64,000 nt of DNA from Adiantum capillus-veneris (GCA_014529385.2 CM043958.1:152802793-152866792); one strand, 5' to 3'; positions 22,561 to 36,660 are shown, numbered from the stretch's first letter. A program made the numbers and translations. The notes: a model not told the origin generated them from the sequence alone.

Positions 22561-23399
22561 TCATTCTTGATATTGAAGTTCCATATGGTGAGCTCTTAGG
22601 TTTTAGGAGGCCCCTATCTAGAAAATTGTGAACTTGGGTCTATATTTCCTTTTGGGCAATTGAATGTAATCTATGAAGTACTGTACAAGGTGATTTTCTA
22701 CCAAAAATGATACCTATCCTATGGTCTTTAAATCATGAATGTGATGGCCCAAGGGACAAAGCATGCATAAAACAATCAATCCAAAAAGAGATGCCTTGTG
22801 TGAATCATCATTTGGTGGTTCTGGCTTTGCAAACACTTTATTATTAAGCACAAGGTATTCTCTTATTGGGTTTCTAATAGCTTTGTGTATGAGAGAGAAG
22901 TGGGAATTTTATATATTCAAGTATGGCTTGAATGCAACATTCTTATTATTGTACATGAGTACAAATGAATGCATTTGATAATCATATCCAAAATGACATC
23001 AATTCCATACAAAGGTGCGGCTGAGAATGGGAGTGTTTGTGCAAAACTATAGTATAAACTTTAGCTTTCACTTGGTGCTTACAATATACCATTGATTATT
23101 GAAAACAATCTTACCTTTATATTTTCATTAGACATGATCTACAGTGAGTTGTTGTGCATGACTACTACCAATATTAAGCAAAATTGTGATAACCATTGTG
23201 TCCTTTCACTTTAAGGAAAGTTTGAGCTGAGATAGAGGTACCTTGAGGATTGCTTTCATTGCTGCAACAATTCAATTTTAGCTTTGTTGATAGTTGGAGG
23301 AGCTTCTTCAATTAAATTAGTGCTACAAAATCGGTACCTTTATTTGATTGACCACTTTTTCTATCTTTGGTTTAGATGAATCTCCTTAGCTGCACCAAT
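22561..23399. other. No gene recognised; probably decayed copia pol
   Basis: No open frame with a nameable motif. By position it would be the protease and downstream part of the fossil copia element whose gag lies at 23.4-24.25 kb (-), but I could not confirm domains. Confidence 0.35.
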
Positions 23400-24250
23400 G
23401 TCAAAGTGGCATAGATAATCCACAGCTTTTGCAATACATGCATGCATCATGAATAGATGGGTCATAATGACTTTATACACGAAAAGCCTATTATGTATCT
23501 TGTAGATTATTTATCAAATCAACATTGGAGAAATCATTTATAGTGCTTGCATTTTATTTTATTTTTTGAGCCTCTTTATAAAGCCTTAAGCTTAAGACAC
23601 TACTACTTGATGGGATGCTCATTTATATTGGAATCATTTCATTTCAGGTTCATTTTGCCTTTCATTGAGAATTTTCTGCACAAGAGTACTATCAAGATCT
23701 CTGAGATTTTTGATTCTCATAATAAATACATTGATTTTATCCTCCTTGTGCATAGCCTTGGACTTTAATTCCTTATGTAGGTAAGAAAATTTTGCTAAAT
23801 TTATAGTTGGATACAAAACAGCTTGTCTATTGCATGCCTATATTATTGTTTGTGTTGAGAAAATGTGTGGAGTATTGAAATGCTTCATGAAAATTGCAAT
23901 CAATGCATAAGCGTGCGCATTCTTAATATATCCCACCATGCGAGCTCGCAATAGATTAAAAAAAATATAGCAACAAAATTGCTAGAACTTTAACCATCAT
24001 CTACAAAACTTATATCCATAGAAATTTATCTTAGATCAAATCCTTGCACAATGTGCCAAACACCCTTCACAAAAAGGATGTGTTGCATCATGTATACCCA
24101 AAAGGTAGTTGTCAGGATCAAGTTTGTTCTCAGTAAACAACATGTAGAAAACATCATTGTTGCTAGCCATAGTTAGTGACTACACCTAATGTAAGAACTA
24201 CCTCTATCAAAGAAAAACTACACAAAACCAACTTGTGCTATCAAGCCATA
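23400..24250 (-). pseudogene. Fossil gag of the E1/E2 copia family
   Basis: The minus strand matches the E1 gag in order. Around 24,190-24,080 it corresponds to the N-terminal MWAYMMQHVLVSKG region (plus strand gttgcatcatgtatacccaa against gttgcatcatataagcccac in E1). The frame 23,816-23,634 reads LHKELKSKAMHKEDKINVFI, matching LRKELESKIMHEEDDMDTFL. Many stops. This is a much older member than E1 and E2. Confidence 0.7.
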
Positions 24251-24495
24251 GTGCCTCTTTTGTATGAATTTGTATTGTTGGAAAATATGCACAAAGGTGT
24301 AAATAAATTGGTTGCATAGTACTGCCAGGAGTGAAACACGGGTTGAAATGTACTTAAATCAAAATTTTCAAAGTCCCAAAATTAAAGACATTACTCAAAG
24401 GTGATGTCACTCTTTAAGCACTTACTCAGAATCACCTCAATCAAAGAACACGAGCAAGACGATTGTTGGCAATGATGCCCTAGTTATCGAAGTTT

Positions 24496-24507
24496 GCTTT
24501 GATAGCA
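24496..24507 (-). other. Decayed primer-binding site
   Basis: gctttgatagca on the plus strand differs at two positions from the E1 PBS (gctctgatacca) and lies at the same place next to the LTR. Confidence 0.6.
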
Positions 24508-24509
24508 AT

Positions 24510-24749
24510 CGTTGGAAACTCAGTTTTAAGAATGCACACAAAGATGATAAAGAGGAAGGAGAAGGTTAAAAACACACAACACAAGAAGTAGTATTATTGA
24601 GTGTGTCAATACAAATATAAGTAAGGTTTTTCTTTGAGTGATGGGCCGATATGCACGCCGGGAAAAAATTAATCTATCCTCAAGATGGGAAAAAATGCTT
24701 TGATGTTCCTAAGTGCTCTCACATAAATCACTGCCATAATATGGTAACA
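24510..24749 (-). repeat. Fossil 5' LTR of the E1/E2 copia family
   Basis: About 240 bp following the same landmarks as the E1 LTR in the same order: gttggaa, gaggaagg, gagtgatggg, atgcacgccgggaaaaaa, gatgggaaaaaatgc, cataaatcactgcc and a final atatggtaaca. No matching 3' LTR was found on the left. Confidence 0.75.
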
Positions 24750-24781
24750 CCAAATGCTATCACAAAAAAGAGACTCAAGAA

Positions 24782-24960
24782 ATTATTTAAACAAAAACAT
24801 TTTGCTATTTATTCAAAGCATTCTTGTACAAGTCAATCAAAATGAATGTAGGGTAGGATTTAAATAAGGGTAGTAACCTCAGTGGCATCCATATATATAA
24901 GACAACATATTATAACTGTCAAAGAGCCTATCAATTGTTATCCATGTCAAGTGCATTAAA
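24782..24960. repeat. Dispersed repeat module, copy 2
   Basis: Same order of matches as 8,017-8,300, ending in gtcaaagagcctatcaattg and ttatccatgtcaa. As at copy 1, it lies just right of an E1-family 5' LTR. Confidence 0.5.
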
Positions 24961-26439
24961 GCTCACACCGAACAATGACTTCACATACAACAAAATCTTG
25001 ATGATCTCTCAAATTGACATCATCGAAGAATACTTGAATCATGGACAATGCTTAAATACATTATTTAATTTTCACATAATTATTTCTTTTAAATTATTAT
25101 TAATATTTGTACCATGGCACATCTTATTGAAGCCCCTAGTAGAGTCAATCTATAACTCCACGTGTAACAAAGCTTGGCATATGAATGCACATATAGTATA
25201 GAACTCTGTTCTATGCATCAAACATTGAGTACATATGCTTCAATAAATAGAGAGAAAAAATCAACAAATTTTTGTTTTAAATATTTTAATGTTACAAAAG
25301 ATGCAAGCATTATACTTGCAAAGGTGATGGTTACTATGCATGGTGTCTTGTTGATCTTCTTACAAGTAGTGCTACTCTATGTTGGAATGCCATGAAGAAA
25401 CATGACAAGCATCGTCACATGGCATGTAATCTAGAAGCTCTATAAACACCGATTTTCTACACAAACAATATAGAAACAAAGCACATACACAATGGGATTT
25501 TGTGACACAATGTAAGAACATAAAAATACAAGCATAAAGAGAATAAGTTACTGTAAGGAAAAGTGGAAAAGCACATTAAGTAGAGTGCTTTGGGAACTAT
25601 CTAATACAATTGCAAAAAATTAAGTAGAGTGCTTTGGGAATTCTCAAATAAAGTTTGCAAAAAAGGTATAGATCCACAACTTGGTGTAGATATAGATATG
25701 TTAATTTTGATAACCTTGTAATAGCTACATCTCGAGCACTCAATACATTTACCTGCAATGGTTTTCAAGGTTTTTGATCAGAGAAAAAAAAAGGCCCAAA
25801 ACTCTTCTGATTGTGATAAATTCAAAGCTTTCAGATGAATTTTCTTCCAAAAGAAGAACACTAGCAGTAATAGCTTCAATATTTGGAGTAATGCTCATGT
25901 AGCAACTCCTCTTCATGCTATCCCCATTGGTAATTCCAAGTCAAGCTCAATGGAGAAGCTCTTAAGAATGTTAAATGTCATAAGTATCAATAATTTTGTG
26001 ATTTTTCATATAAGTATCCATTACCCCTTGAAGGATACTTATACCCAAGGGGTCTAGTAATAATTGCCAATAAACATGTCAGTTGTATCTATCAACATGT
26101 TGGGGATCAACCCGAGATTGAGGATGACCATGAAGTAGATACCAAATTTGGTGAGGTTTATGATCCAAGCAATGATGTTAATCACAATCAAATTTCACCA
26201 AGTTGCTCCATTTCCCCACACTCTTTACTTATTGTCAAAAGGTATAGTGTAGAGCACTAGCATCACCATGTTGCTTGGCAACGAAGTAGACATGATCTTA
26301 AATCTACATCTCTAGCATAATAGATGTCACTCACTTAACTCATATCTTAAGACAAAGGAAAAGTAAATTCAAATATTGAAAGATACATTTTCTAGCACGA
26401 AGTTGAACAAGTAAGCATGATATGCAAAGTTTCATACAA
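24961..26439. other. No gene recognised
   Basis: AT-rich DNA with only short frames. A partial tandem duplication around taagtagagtgctttgggaa occurs at 25,577 and 25,621. The segment 25,900-26,250 may be decayed gypsy gag preceding the protease remnant at 26.44 kb, but no motif is secure. Confidence 0.4.
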
Positions 26440-26890
26440 GATAACATATTTAGTGACCCCATTGCATGTTGTTGATATGATACTACTAATCAACCCTACC
26501 TGCTCTATCACATTTACACACCACAATCAGCACATTTGTTTGCAAGTAATCATTCAATCCCAAAAGGTTTCACTCTTGTCTCACATACAAGCAAGACAAG
26601 TAATCTGTAATAAGCAAGAAAAAACACTCCTTGTGAATGAAGTCTCTTTGGATGCATCCATAAATTGGTAAAGATACACACATTTCCTCTCACATCAAAA
26701 TCAAAGATTATTTTGTGCATAATTTGCTTCTTGGAGCTCCTATTCTTCATTTCAAGAGGAGAAATGGTACCTTCTATCGTGTGTTACCTATAGAGCCTTG
26801 AACAAAATCACTATAATTTTTCCCCCCCTATTTCTAGGGTAGAGAACCTGTAGATAAATTGAAAGGAGCTACTTACTTGTTGACAAAGGA
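26440..26890 (+). pseudogene. Ty3/gypsy protease end and RT start, fossil
   Basis: The frame near 26,450 reads VTPLHVVDMILLINPTCSIT then FTHHNQHICL, like the end of a gypsy protease. Near 26,757-26,880 pieces in three frames read KRRNGTF, YRALNKIT and VDKLKGATY, the conserved start of gypsy RT. Only short runs survive between stops. Confidence 0.6.
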
Positions 26891-26921
26891 AGAACGGAGA
26901 AATCACCCATACACAATGTTG

Positions 26922-26924
<3 letters not shown>

Positions 26925-26955
<31 letters not shown>
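26925..26955. repeat. AC microsatellite
   Basis: About 31 bases of AC repeat. Confidence 0.95.
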
Positions 26956-26956
<1 letters not shown>

Positions 26957-27009
26957 CCATCTTCCTCCTTAAAATTGATGCAAGCACTCACAATTCAAAC
27001 ATGCACAAA

Positions 27010-27011
<2 letters not shown>

Positions 27012-27089
<78 letters not shown>
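27012..27089. repeat. CT then AC microsatellite
   Basis: About 31 bases of CT repeat followed without a break by about 47 bases of AC repeat. Confidence 0.95.
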
Positions 27090-27091
<2 letters not shown>

Positions 27092-27452
27092 ATGGAGACA
27101 TTTATGGAAAGTGACATGTATAGAATAATGTAGGGTGGAAAAGATCATAACATCCTTGCTACTTTGGGATAGCACCTATCTTGAAAGACCCCTACCCTAG
27201 GGGTTTGAGATAAGAATTTACATTTATTTACAATATTTTTTCATTGCAAGAAAAAGCATGGCTAGATGTCATGAGCTACACCCAAGAGAACCTAGTGTCT
27301 AGTGTTGCTCTTGGATGAATAACTTAAAATGATAATAAAAAAGTGAGACACAGGGAGAATCCCCCTAAATTATGTAGACAAAAATCTTATGACTTTGCCG
27401 TTAACACTTGTATAATATCACAATGCAACTTGAATAAAATGTTACGTCACTT

Positions 27453-29368
<1,916 letters not shown>

Positions 29369-30671
29369 TGTCATAAAAACTAATATCTAATTCTCCCAAA
29401 TAATTTTCTCATGTTAAACTGATCATTTAATATGGGGAAGTACCATGGGAGTAAAAGATCCCTTTCAGTAGGGGATGAGACAGAAACACACACACACACA
29501 CACACACACACTAACTACAAAGCTCCCCCTTTACAAAGGGAATACTGGACACATGTCAGGCTCCTAGGCCAGTTGCCCCCAACCTCCCCTCAAATCCTAA
29601 GCCATAGAGGTGGACCAATGAGAATTAGACTAGAGTAAAAATAGTCTAATCAATTTAAAAATGCTTGATAAAAGACCAATAGAAATTAAGCTCCCTAGAA
29701 GACTATTGGACAGTCTACCAAGGGGTCCAATGAGCATCCATCAGCCCAATGGCTTGCTTGATTCCTATTGGTCAAAAGACTAAGAGGTCCAATGAGAGTT
29801 TAATTGAATTATTTAATTACCTCAAGCTCTCACAAAAGGGGAAAGGGGGACACTTGTCAAAAGGCTATCAATTATGCTTCTAATTTGTGATTGGTTAAGC
29901 TATACAGGAGCCAATGGGAGGCCAGCATGAGCAATTAGCAAGAGGGGTCGACCAAGAAGAGAGAGAGGGTTGCATTTTACTCTTAACACATTTCCACACA
30001 CACACACACAACTCATGTGTGCCAGAACAACTCCATCTCCTTCTCCAAGCATTGAGAAGTAGAGGCGTACACCAACAACTCTTGGCTATAAAATGCAAAT
30101 CCAACTAAGAGCCAAATATTCAATGGCATGCTCATCTCCTCTACCATGCTAATTACTAAGCTAAGCTATGCTATTAGAGTGATTATGTGAGGAGAATACT
30201 TCTTTCTCGTAAGATACATCTTCTTCCTCTCAATCTATCCTCATTCCCTACTAGCTCTCACCATTTTTGAAGGTGTGTGAGGTCTTGGGACTAAGGCTAG
30301 GGACACTAGGTATGTTTTTTCAAGAATAATTTGGTGCATGAAGCTTCCATCTTCATTGCACCAACTAGTTTTGTTAAGGAACACAAAGATTCTATTGTAC
30401 AAAAGTCTCCTTGATGGGAGAAGCTATAATACAAAGCCTTTATGGAGGGAGGACCGGCTCCATGTAAATCCGGTCCTCAACTGTTGTCAATTGTTCTATT
30501 TCTCTCTCTTTTCAAGTATTGTCAATGCCAAATTAGCTAGGTGTAAATTGCTATGTTGATTTCTCAAATTAAGTACTCTCCCTATGCTCATTAGGAACTT
30601 GTTCTTAATGAAATGCTCACTATGTTATCAATTTTCGCTACACACAAGTTACTAGTGCATCAAATGTTACA
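29369..30671 (+). repeat. Family A 5' LTR (left, + orientation)
   Basis: 1.3 kb from TGTCATAAAA to ATGTTACA, bounded on the right by a PBS. It matches the reverse complement of 33,284-34,829 throughout, apart from a loss of about 240 bp near 29,455 corresponding to 34,480-34,730. It contains an AC microsatellite (29,485-29,512) and a shorter AC run near 30,000. Confidence 0.88.
30087..30094 (+). promoter_or_regulatory. TATA box candidate in the family A LTR
   Basis: ggctataaaatgc in the middle of the LTR. The inverted LTR reads tatggaat at the equivalent site, so if this is the promoter it is intact only in the left copy. Confidence 0.45.
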
Positions 30672-30684
30672 TTGGTATCAGAGC
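30672..30684 (+). other. Family A primer-binding site, initiator tRNA-Met
   Basis: TTGGTATCAGAGC directly follows the LTR end. Confidence 0.9.
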
Positions 30685-31033
30685 TATAGGTTTCTCTTTT
30701 CTTGCTCAAGAAGAGAGGTCCTCAAGCTTGCTACAAATGGTTAAAGTTATTAATTACAAAAGAGTAAGTAGAATAGGGATTTTTCATCCTTGAAGCACAC
30801 CTGCTTTATGCAGTTAACGCGGATATCATGGAGAGCTATGGTCTTAATAATGGATTCCTACGGGGCTTGCCTATGGCTTACCAGTATTGAGCTATTATAA
30901 GCCTGACAGGAACCGGTGTTGTCTTGGCGTTGTTGAACCCTCTCTTCTATTCCTTGCAATTAATAATATTCGAGACACGGGTATAGATGTTGAGTGCTTA
31001 TCTTTGAAGGTAAAGAGGACTAGCAACTAGGGC

Positions 31034-32644
31034 TTGAAGTGCCAAAATACAAGTAAAAATTTACACCTAAAGTTTGCTAGTATGGTTGACAAGGGAAAAG
31101 AGATTGAAATGAATGTTGATAGCTTTGATTTTGCTAATGAAAGAGAAACTAATGATGCCCCTATGCTTGTAAACTATCTTGTTCTAGGCTTCAACAAGCC
31201 CTGGGCAACCCATCCCTCCAAGGTGAAGTACTACAACAATTCCACACCCATGGTATTCTTAAAACTCCCCACCAAGAAGAGAGAGTAGCTAGGAAAGCTC
31301 CTGGTGAGACTTCCAAAAGAGGTCTCTCTCCAATAAGGAAAGACGAAGAGGATCTATACGAAGGGCTCAAAAATCTACTACTTGATGACACATCTCCCTC
31401 CCAAAGGAGAACCCAAGTCTCAACGGTAGAGCCCCCACCAAAAGAACGCGAAAGAAGTGAGTCTGCTGCCACCTTGATGGAGATGGCTCCACAAAGATGA
31501 CGGGCAAAACGCTCTCCAACACCCCCTAAACGGAGAAGACCATCGCATACTTTACACCATAATTCAAAGAGAGAAGAGAGAAAACAAGAGAAGAAAAAGG
31601 AGAGAAAGAGGTCACCCTCTTCTCCATCTTCTTCATCCTCCTCCTCTTCTGAAGAAAGTGATGGTGTAGACAAGGAGGAACAAGGGAAGAAAAAGGCGAT
31701 AAAGATGTCACCCCCTCTTCTCCATCCTCCTCATACTCTTCCTCTTCTGAAGAAAGTGACGGTGCAGCTCTTGAACCACCTAAAAGAAGAGGCCATAGAA
31801 AATCCTATGCCACGTGGAAGAGGTTGTCCAAGCTCAAAGAGTTCAAAGAGGGAGGAAAGAACATCTATTTCCTTACCTACGATGGCACTTTTGGTGCTAT
31901 GGACAAAGGCTTGGCCTTTATCCAACAATTTGATGCGGCGTTTGGAGATGAGGGCTTCATGGAGTCCTCTAAGCTATGTCATGTAGCCATGCATTTTCAA
32001 AAGTCTGTCAGGCAATGGTGGTCTAGTCTATGAGAAAATGGTGAAGCTCCACGAACATGGAAAGCCTTAAGAGCTTCCATCATGAAGTAGTTTTTGGCTA
32101 CCGATGCCAAAGACAAAGTACTCACCGAATGGCGAAGCTTGAAGCTCTCTCCCTATGAATCTATCCACAAATATGTAGACAAGTTTTGGGATTTACACCT
32201 CAAAAAGCCACTATCTTCAAAAGGATGGATTTTAGAGAGCAAAAACAACAATTTTGTGCGGGTTTAACAAAGGATATGGCGGAGTGTGTTCACTCCCAAA
32301 GGCCATGCACCATATCTGCGGTCATACACCATACCATGGTGGCTTCAAGAATCAATTTCCAACAAGGGGCTAAGAGAAATCTTAAGCCCACGAAAAACAA
32401 GGACCGTAATGAGCCTAAGGGGAAGGACAACGTCCAAAAGTCTCCCAAAGGCAATGCCAACAACAACAAAGCTAAGGAGAAGGGAGTTTATAAAGGCAAA
32501 AATAAACTCTCTCCTGAAGAGCTAGAGTGTTATCAGAAAGATAACCATTGTTTCAAGTGCAGGGAGCAAGGGCGTGCCTATCGTGCTTGCCCCCACAAGA
32601 ATACACTTAATGCGCCTCCTAGAGCTACCTTGGTCAAAATTTAA
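31034..32644 (+). pseudogene. Family A gag
   Basis: An N-terminal part with Ser-rich and Lys/Arg/Glu-rich runs (about 31,560-31,700) leads to a retrotransposon gag core at about 31,815-32,035: FQKSVRQWWSSL, a stop at 32,032, then TWKALRASIM and TEWRSLKLSPYESIHKYVDK. The frame 32,186-32,644 covers the end of the core and a basic linker and finishes with CFKCREQGRAYRAC, a zinc knuckle whose His is replaced by Arg. Frame changes and stops break the protein. The minus-strand frame of 160 codons here (31,673-31,191) is a shadow. Confidence 0.8.
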
Positions 32645-33035
32645 GAAGAGGATGCTGATCACAAAGGATCTCATGTATGCCATGCTTGGGGAAAGGTTAG
32701 AGAACATGATTCTTTCATTCTCTTTGACCCTGGTTCTACTCACAATTTCATATCCACAGAGTTGGCCACCAAGCTACGCATCCAAGCCTATGAGATGGGA
32801 GATGTCCTACCTGCTGATGGTCCTTTCAAGGGGAAAGAAGCCTCAATCACTCCCTTAATTGGGAAATTGAGGCTCCATGTCCAAATCTATGTGGACAAGG
32901 AGGAATTCTTCATCTCTACTCTAAGGATGCCTTTAGTGATATGGTGCTCCCCATTTGTAAAATCCCATGTTCTTTGTTGGGATTGTTGTGCTCTTACTAA
33001 AGGTGATGTGGCCCCCGGATTTGCAATGAAATAGA
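32645..33035 (+). pseudogene. Family A aspartic protease (partial)
   Basis: The frame reads ILFDPGSTHNFISTELATKL (active-site Asp, with D-P-G-S-T), then a beta-rich stretch with KLRLHVQIYVDKEEFFISTL. A frame change follows where the hydrophobic ILG motif is expected, and similarity stops near 33,035. The missing end, FILGAPWFDRMAANVKFPER, is found on the opposite strand at about 37,745-37,680. Confidence 0.75.
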
Positions 33036-33283
33036 TTAGAGGAATTTCTAGTTGAGCATAGTATAATGGCTTATACGTATGTAATAGCATTATCACTAGG
33101 TAATGGAAAATTTTTCCCTATACAAGTGAGGTCTCTCTATTCTCCCTATAGATCTATATCCTTGTGTCATGTTAGGTTGATATTGATAGACATGTTGTTC
33201 TTGTGGTCTTATAGGCACATATTGCACATTTGTATGGTAGATAGATTGATAATACGATTCATGTGTTCCATGATTGGTCCATT
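33036..33283. other. Junction sequence between the inverted halves
   Basis: 248 bp with no recognised similarity between the broken protease and the outer end of the inverted LTR. It may be former flanking DNA carried in by an inversion, or filler DNA at a repair junction. Confidence 0.45.
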
Positions 33284-34829
33284 TGTAATATTTAATGCAC
33301 TAGTAACTTGTGTGTAACGGAAATTGATAACATAGTGAGCATTTCATTAAGAACAAGTTCCTAATGAGCATAGAGAGAGTACTTAATTTGAGAAAGCAAC
33401 ATAGAAATTTACACCTAGCTAATTTGGCATTGACAATACTTGAAAAGAGAGAGAAATAGAACAATTAACAACAGTTGAGGACCGGATTTACATGGAGTCG
33501 GTCCCCCCTCCATAAGGCTTTGTATTATAGCTTCTCCCATCAAAGGAGACTTTTGTACAGTACAATCTTTGTGTTCCTTAACAAAACTAGTTGGTGCAAT
33601 GAATATGGAAGCTTCATGCACCAAATTATTCTTGAAAAAACACACCTAGTGTCCCTAGCCTCAGTCCCAAGACATCACACACCTTCCAAAATGGTGAGAG
33701 CTAGCAAGGAATGAGGATAGATTGAGAGGAAGAAGATGTATCTTATGAGAAAGAAGTATTCTCCTCACATAATCACTCTAATAGCATAGCTTAGCTTATT
33801 AATTAACATGGTAGAGGAGATGAGCATGCCATTGAAGCTTGGCTCTTGGTTGGATTTGCATTCCATAGCCAAGAGTTGTTGGTGTAGGCGTCTACTTCTC
33901 AATGCTTGGAGAAGGAGATGGAGTTCTTCTTGCACACATGAGTTGTGTGTGTGTGTGTGTGGCAATGTGTTAGAGTAAAATGCAGCCCTCTCTCTCTTCT
34001 TGGTCGACCCTTCTTGCTAATTGCTCATGTTGGCCTCCCATTGGCTCTTGTAAAGCTTAGCCAATCACAAATTAGAAGCAATAAGTGATAGCCTTTTGAC
34101 AAGTGTCCCCTTTTTATGAGAGCTTGACGTAATTAACTAATTCAATTAAACTCTCATTGGACCTCTTAGTCTTCTGACCAATAGGAATCAAGCAAGCCAG
34201 TGGGCTGTTGGATGCTCGTTGGACCCCTTGGTAGACTATCCAAAAGTATTTTAGGGAGCTTAATTTCTATTGGTTCTTTTATCAAGCATTTTTAAATTGA
34301 TTAGACTAATTTTACTCTAGTCTAATTCTCATTGGTCCACCTCTGTGGCCATCGAATAGGATTTGAGGGGAGGTTGGGGGCAACTGGCCTAGGAGCCTGA
34401 CATGTGTCTAGTATTCTCTTTGTAAACAGGGAGCTTTGGAGTGTATGTGTGTGTTTGTCTCTCATCCCCTACTAAAAGGGCTCACCCCCTCCTTCCTAGG
34501 GAAGTGGGAAGACTTTTTAATCTTCCCATAACCATCCAAATTTCCCTACTTTGGCCTTTGGACAATTTATTTAAAAATTAGGAACCTTAGCCTATGGAAG
34601 TCTTAATGGAGCTGAACCTTAGGACTTTTAAGCCCTATTGAAGCACATTTCTCTTTTGCAGACCGTCCCCCTTTAGATCCGTATTTTTCCTCCTTTGGAT
34701 CCCTACAGAGACCGGTCTGGCAGCCTTACCAATATTCTAGCTTTTATTCCCCTGGTACTTCCCCATATTAAATGATCATTTTAACATGAGAAAATCATTT
34801 GGGAGAATTAGATATTAGTTTTTATGACA
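33284..34829 (-). repeat. Family A 3' LTR (right, - orientation)
   Basis: 1.55 kb, the inverted counterpart of 29,369-30,671 and longer because it keeps about 240 bp lost from the left copy. On the minus strand it starts TGTCATAAAA directly after a polypurine tract and ends TATTACA. It carries a GT run at 33,944-33,960. Confidence 0.88.
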
Positions 34830-34842
34830 TTACCTCTCTCTT
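34830..34842 (-). other. Family A polypurine tract
   Basis: The minus strand reads AAGAGAGAGGTAA immediately before the LTR. This shows that the LTR at 33,284-34,829 is the 3' LTR of the minus-strand half. Confidence 0.75.
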
Positions 34843-35229
34843 GAAATCATAGTCGTCATTGACTATAAGGTAGAGAAGATAAATCCTAGTCATTAGTTCG
34901 TTTGCTAGCGGGTAGAGGATCCCTATTTTACCCTACAACACCGTTCTAGAATGGATGACTAGTCCATTTGGTGCTTGAGAGCCTTAGCTGCTGCAAGCAT
35001 GTCCTCACATTAGTCCGTATCAATCTTCCATAGTAGAGTGACAAACTCTTCTTGGTGTTCAAGGGACGTCGTCCCCACAAACATGATCCTAAGCATGCAT
35101 ACTTATTAACATGTGCACAAAATAAAGAAAAAGAGAGTCTTATAAGACAAAAACTTTGTTCATTAAAACATATTTACATTTTCTTATATGATAAAAAATC
35201 ATTGTAAGCATTGACAAGGTTTAGGTTGT

Positions 35230-35840
35230 CCTTTAATTGTATGCCTTGCATCCATCTAGCATCTTCTCAAGGATAATTTTTAAACTTGATAAGATATCAT
35301 CAGATAGTCTTAACACCTTGTAATACCTTGTCTTCGTGTCGGAGGATGGACTCGGCCTGCAACACCTCTTCTTGGTCCTCTATCTCCGGTGGGTCTTCAA
35401 TAATTGCTTCTTGTTCACTTTGGCCATCCGTTTGGGGATGATAGGCTGAACATAAGTTTAGCCTTCTACCTAATTTTCAAAAAGACCCTTCTAGAAGTTA
35501 CTGGTCATTCTAGGATTTCTATCCGACACTATAGACATTGGCAAGCCATGGTACTTGAAGATTTGTGATATAAAGAGGGTTGCCATTTGATGGGCCTTGA
35601 TAGTCTTTTTGATAGGTATGAAATGTGCTTGTTTGCTAAACCTGTCTACTATCGTCCATATTCCTGTATTTCCATGGATAGACTTGGGCAATCCAAAGAT
35701 AAAATCCATGGATATGCTCTCCCATGGTGAATTAGGGATTGGCAAAGGTTGAAGCAATCCAGGTTGCTTCCCTCTATCAAACTTCGTCTTTTGGCATACC
35801 ACACATTTTGAAACATACTCTTGTATGTTTGCTTTCATGG
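35230..35840 (-). pseudogene. Family A integrase core and chromodomain, internal deletion
   Basis: The frame 35,838-35,491 reads YVSKCVVCQKTKFDRGKQPG (end of the HHCC zinc finger), SISMDFIFGLPKS (first catalytic Asp), IVDRFSKQAHFIPI and SIVSDRNPRMTSNF (second Asp region), then a stop. AYHPQTDGQSEQ with the catalytic Glu follows. It is joined directly to an acidic linker and AESILRHEDKVLQ...YLIKFKNYP, stop, EDARWM, which fits a chromodomain. The C-terminal part of integrase between these is missing. The chromodomain marks the chromovirus branch, where it targets integration to marked chromatin. Confidence 0.8.
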
Positions 35841-35859
35841 CAGGCCAATAGAAATATGT

Positions 35860-36660
35860 TTATATCCCTTTTACTTTAGACTCAATCCCTCTATGCCCTG
35901 CATAAGGGGGAGCATGAGATTCATACATTACTTTCTCACGTAGTGAGCTAGTAACACATAGGCTATTGCCATAGAGAAGATAACCATCTTGTAGGCTAAA
36001 TGGTTCTTCCTTCTTCCCTAGTGCAAGTGCTAAAATCACATTTCTAAAATCGCGATCGATAGCGTACTCATCTATCATAGAAGATAGATCATCGTGAGTT
36101 GCTCTGGGTACCGCATTCACTCTCGGTCGCCTTGAGAGTGCATCGACCACTTGATTATGCTTGCCAATAATGTGAGCAATATGCTAATGAAATTGCAAAG
36201 GGAAATTAACCCACCTCATTTGTTTGTCAAAGAGCTTGGTCTGTGTCATGAAGTACTTAAGGCTTTGGTGATTTGTTCAAGAATGAAAGGAGTCCCCAAT
36301 AAATAGTGCTTCCATGAGTCTAGAGCATGTAGAACTACTAAGAGTTCCTTCTCATATATGCCTAGAGCTTGCTCAATAGGGTCGAGCCTTCAACTTTCAT
36401 AGGCTATGGTGTGCCCTTCTTGGAGCAAAACAGCTTCAAGGCAATCACCACAAGCGTCGCATTGGACCTCAAATGGCTTTGAGAGATCCGGTAGTGTAAG
36501 CACATGTTCAGAGATAAGCTTCTCTTTAAGCTTTTCAAAAGCATTGTTCTCCTTGGTGGACCATATATACCTAACATTTTTCTTGGTTAGGTTATGTAAT
36601 GGTCGTGTGATTTGTGAGAACTTTTCTATGAAGCGTCTATAGTATGCAAATTCCTTGGAT
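35860..36660 (-). pseudogene. Family A RNase H and integrase zinc-finger region
   Basis: The frame 36,150-35,860 begins MVDALSRRPR, the usual end of gypsy RNase H, and continues SLREKVMYESHAPPYAGHRG, the His part of the integrase zinc finger. The upstream part (36,190-36,660) is decayed RNase H with several stops. Confidence 0.75.

Noticed and set aside
31191-31711. A 160-codon minus-strand frame and its neighbour, rich in Ser, Glu and Phe
   Set aside because: It is antisense to the Ser- and Lys/Arg-rich N-terminal part of family A gag, and no motif or start context supports it.
29369-34829. The inverted 1.3-1.5-kb arms considered as terminal inverted repeats of a DNA transposon
   Set aside because: Each arm has LTR features (TG...CA ends, tRNA-Met PBS after one, polypurine tract before the other), and the enclosed proteins are gag and aspartic protease, not a transposase.
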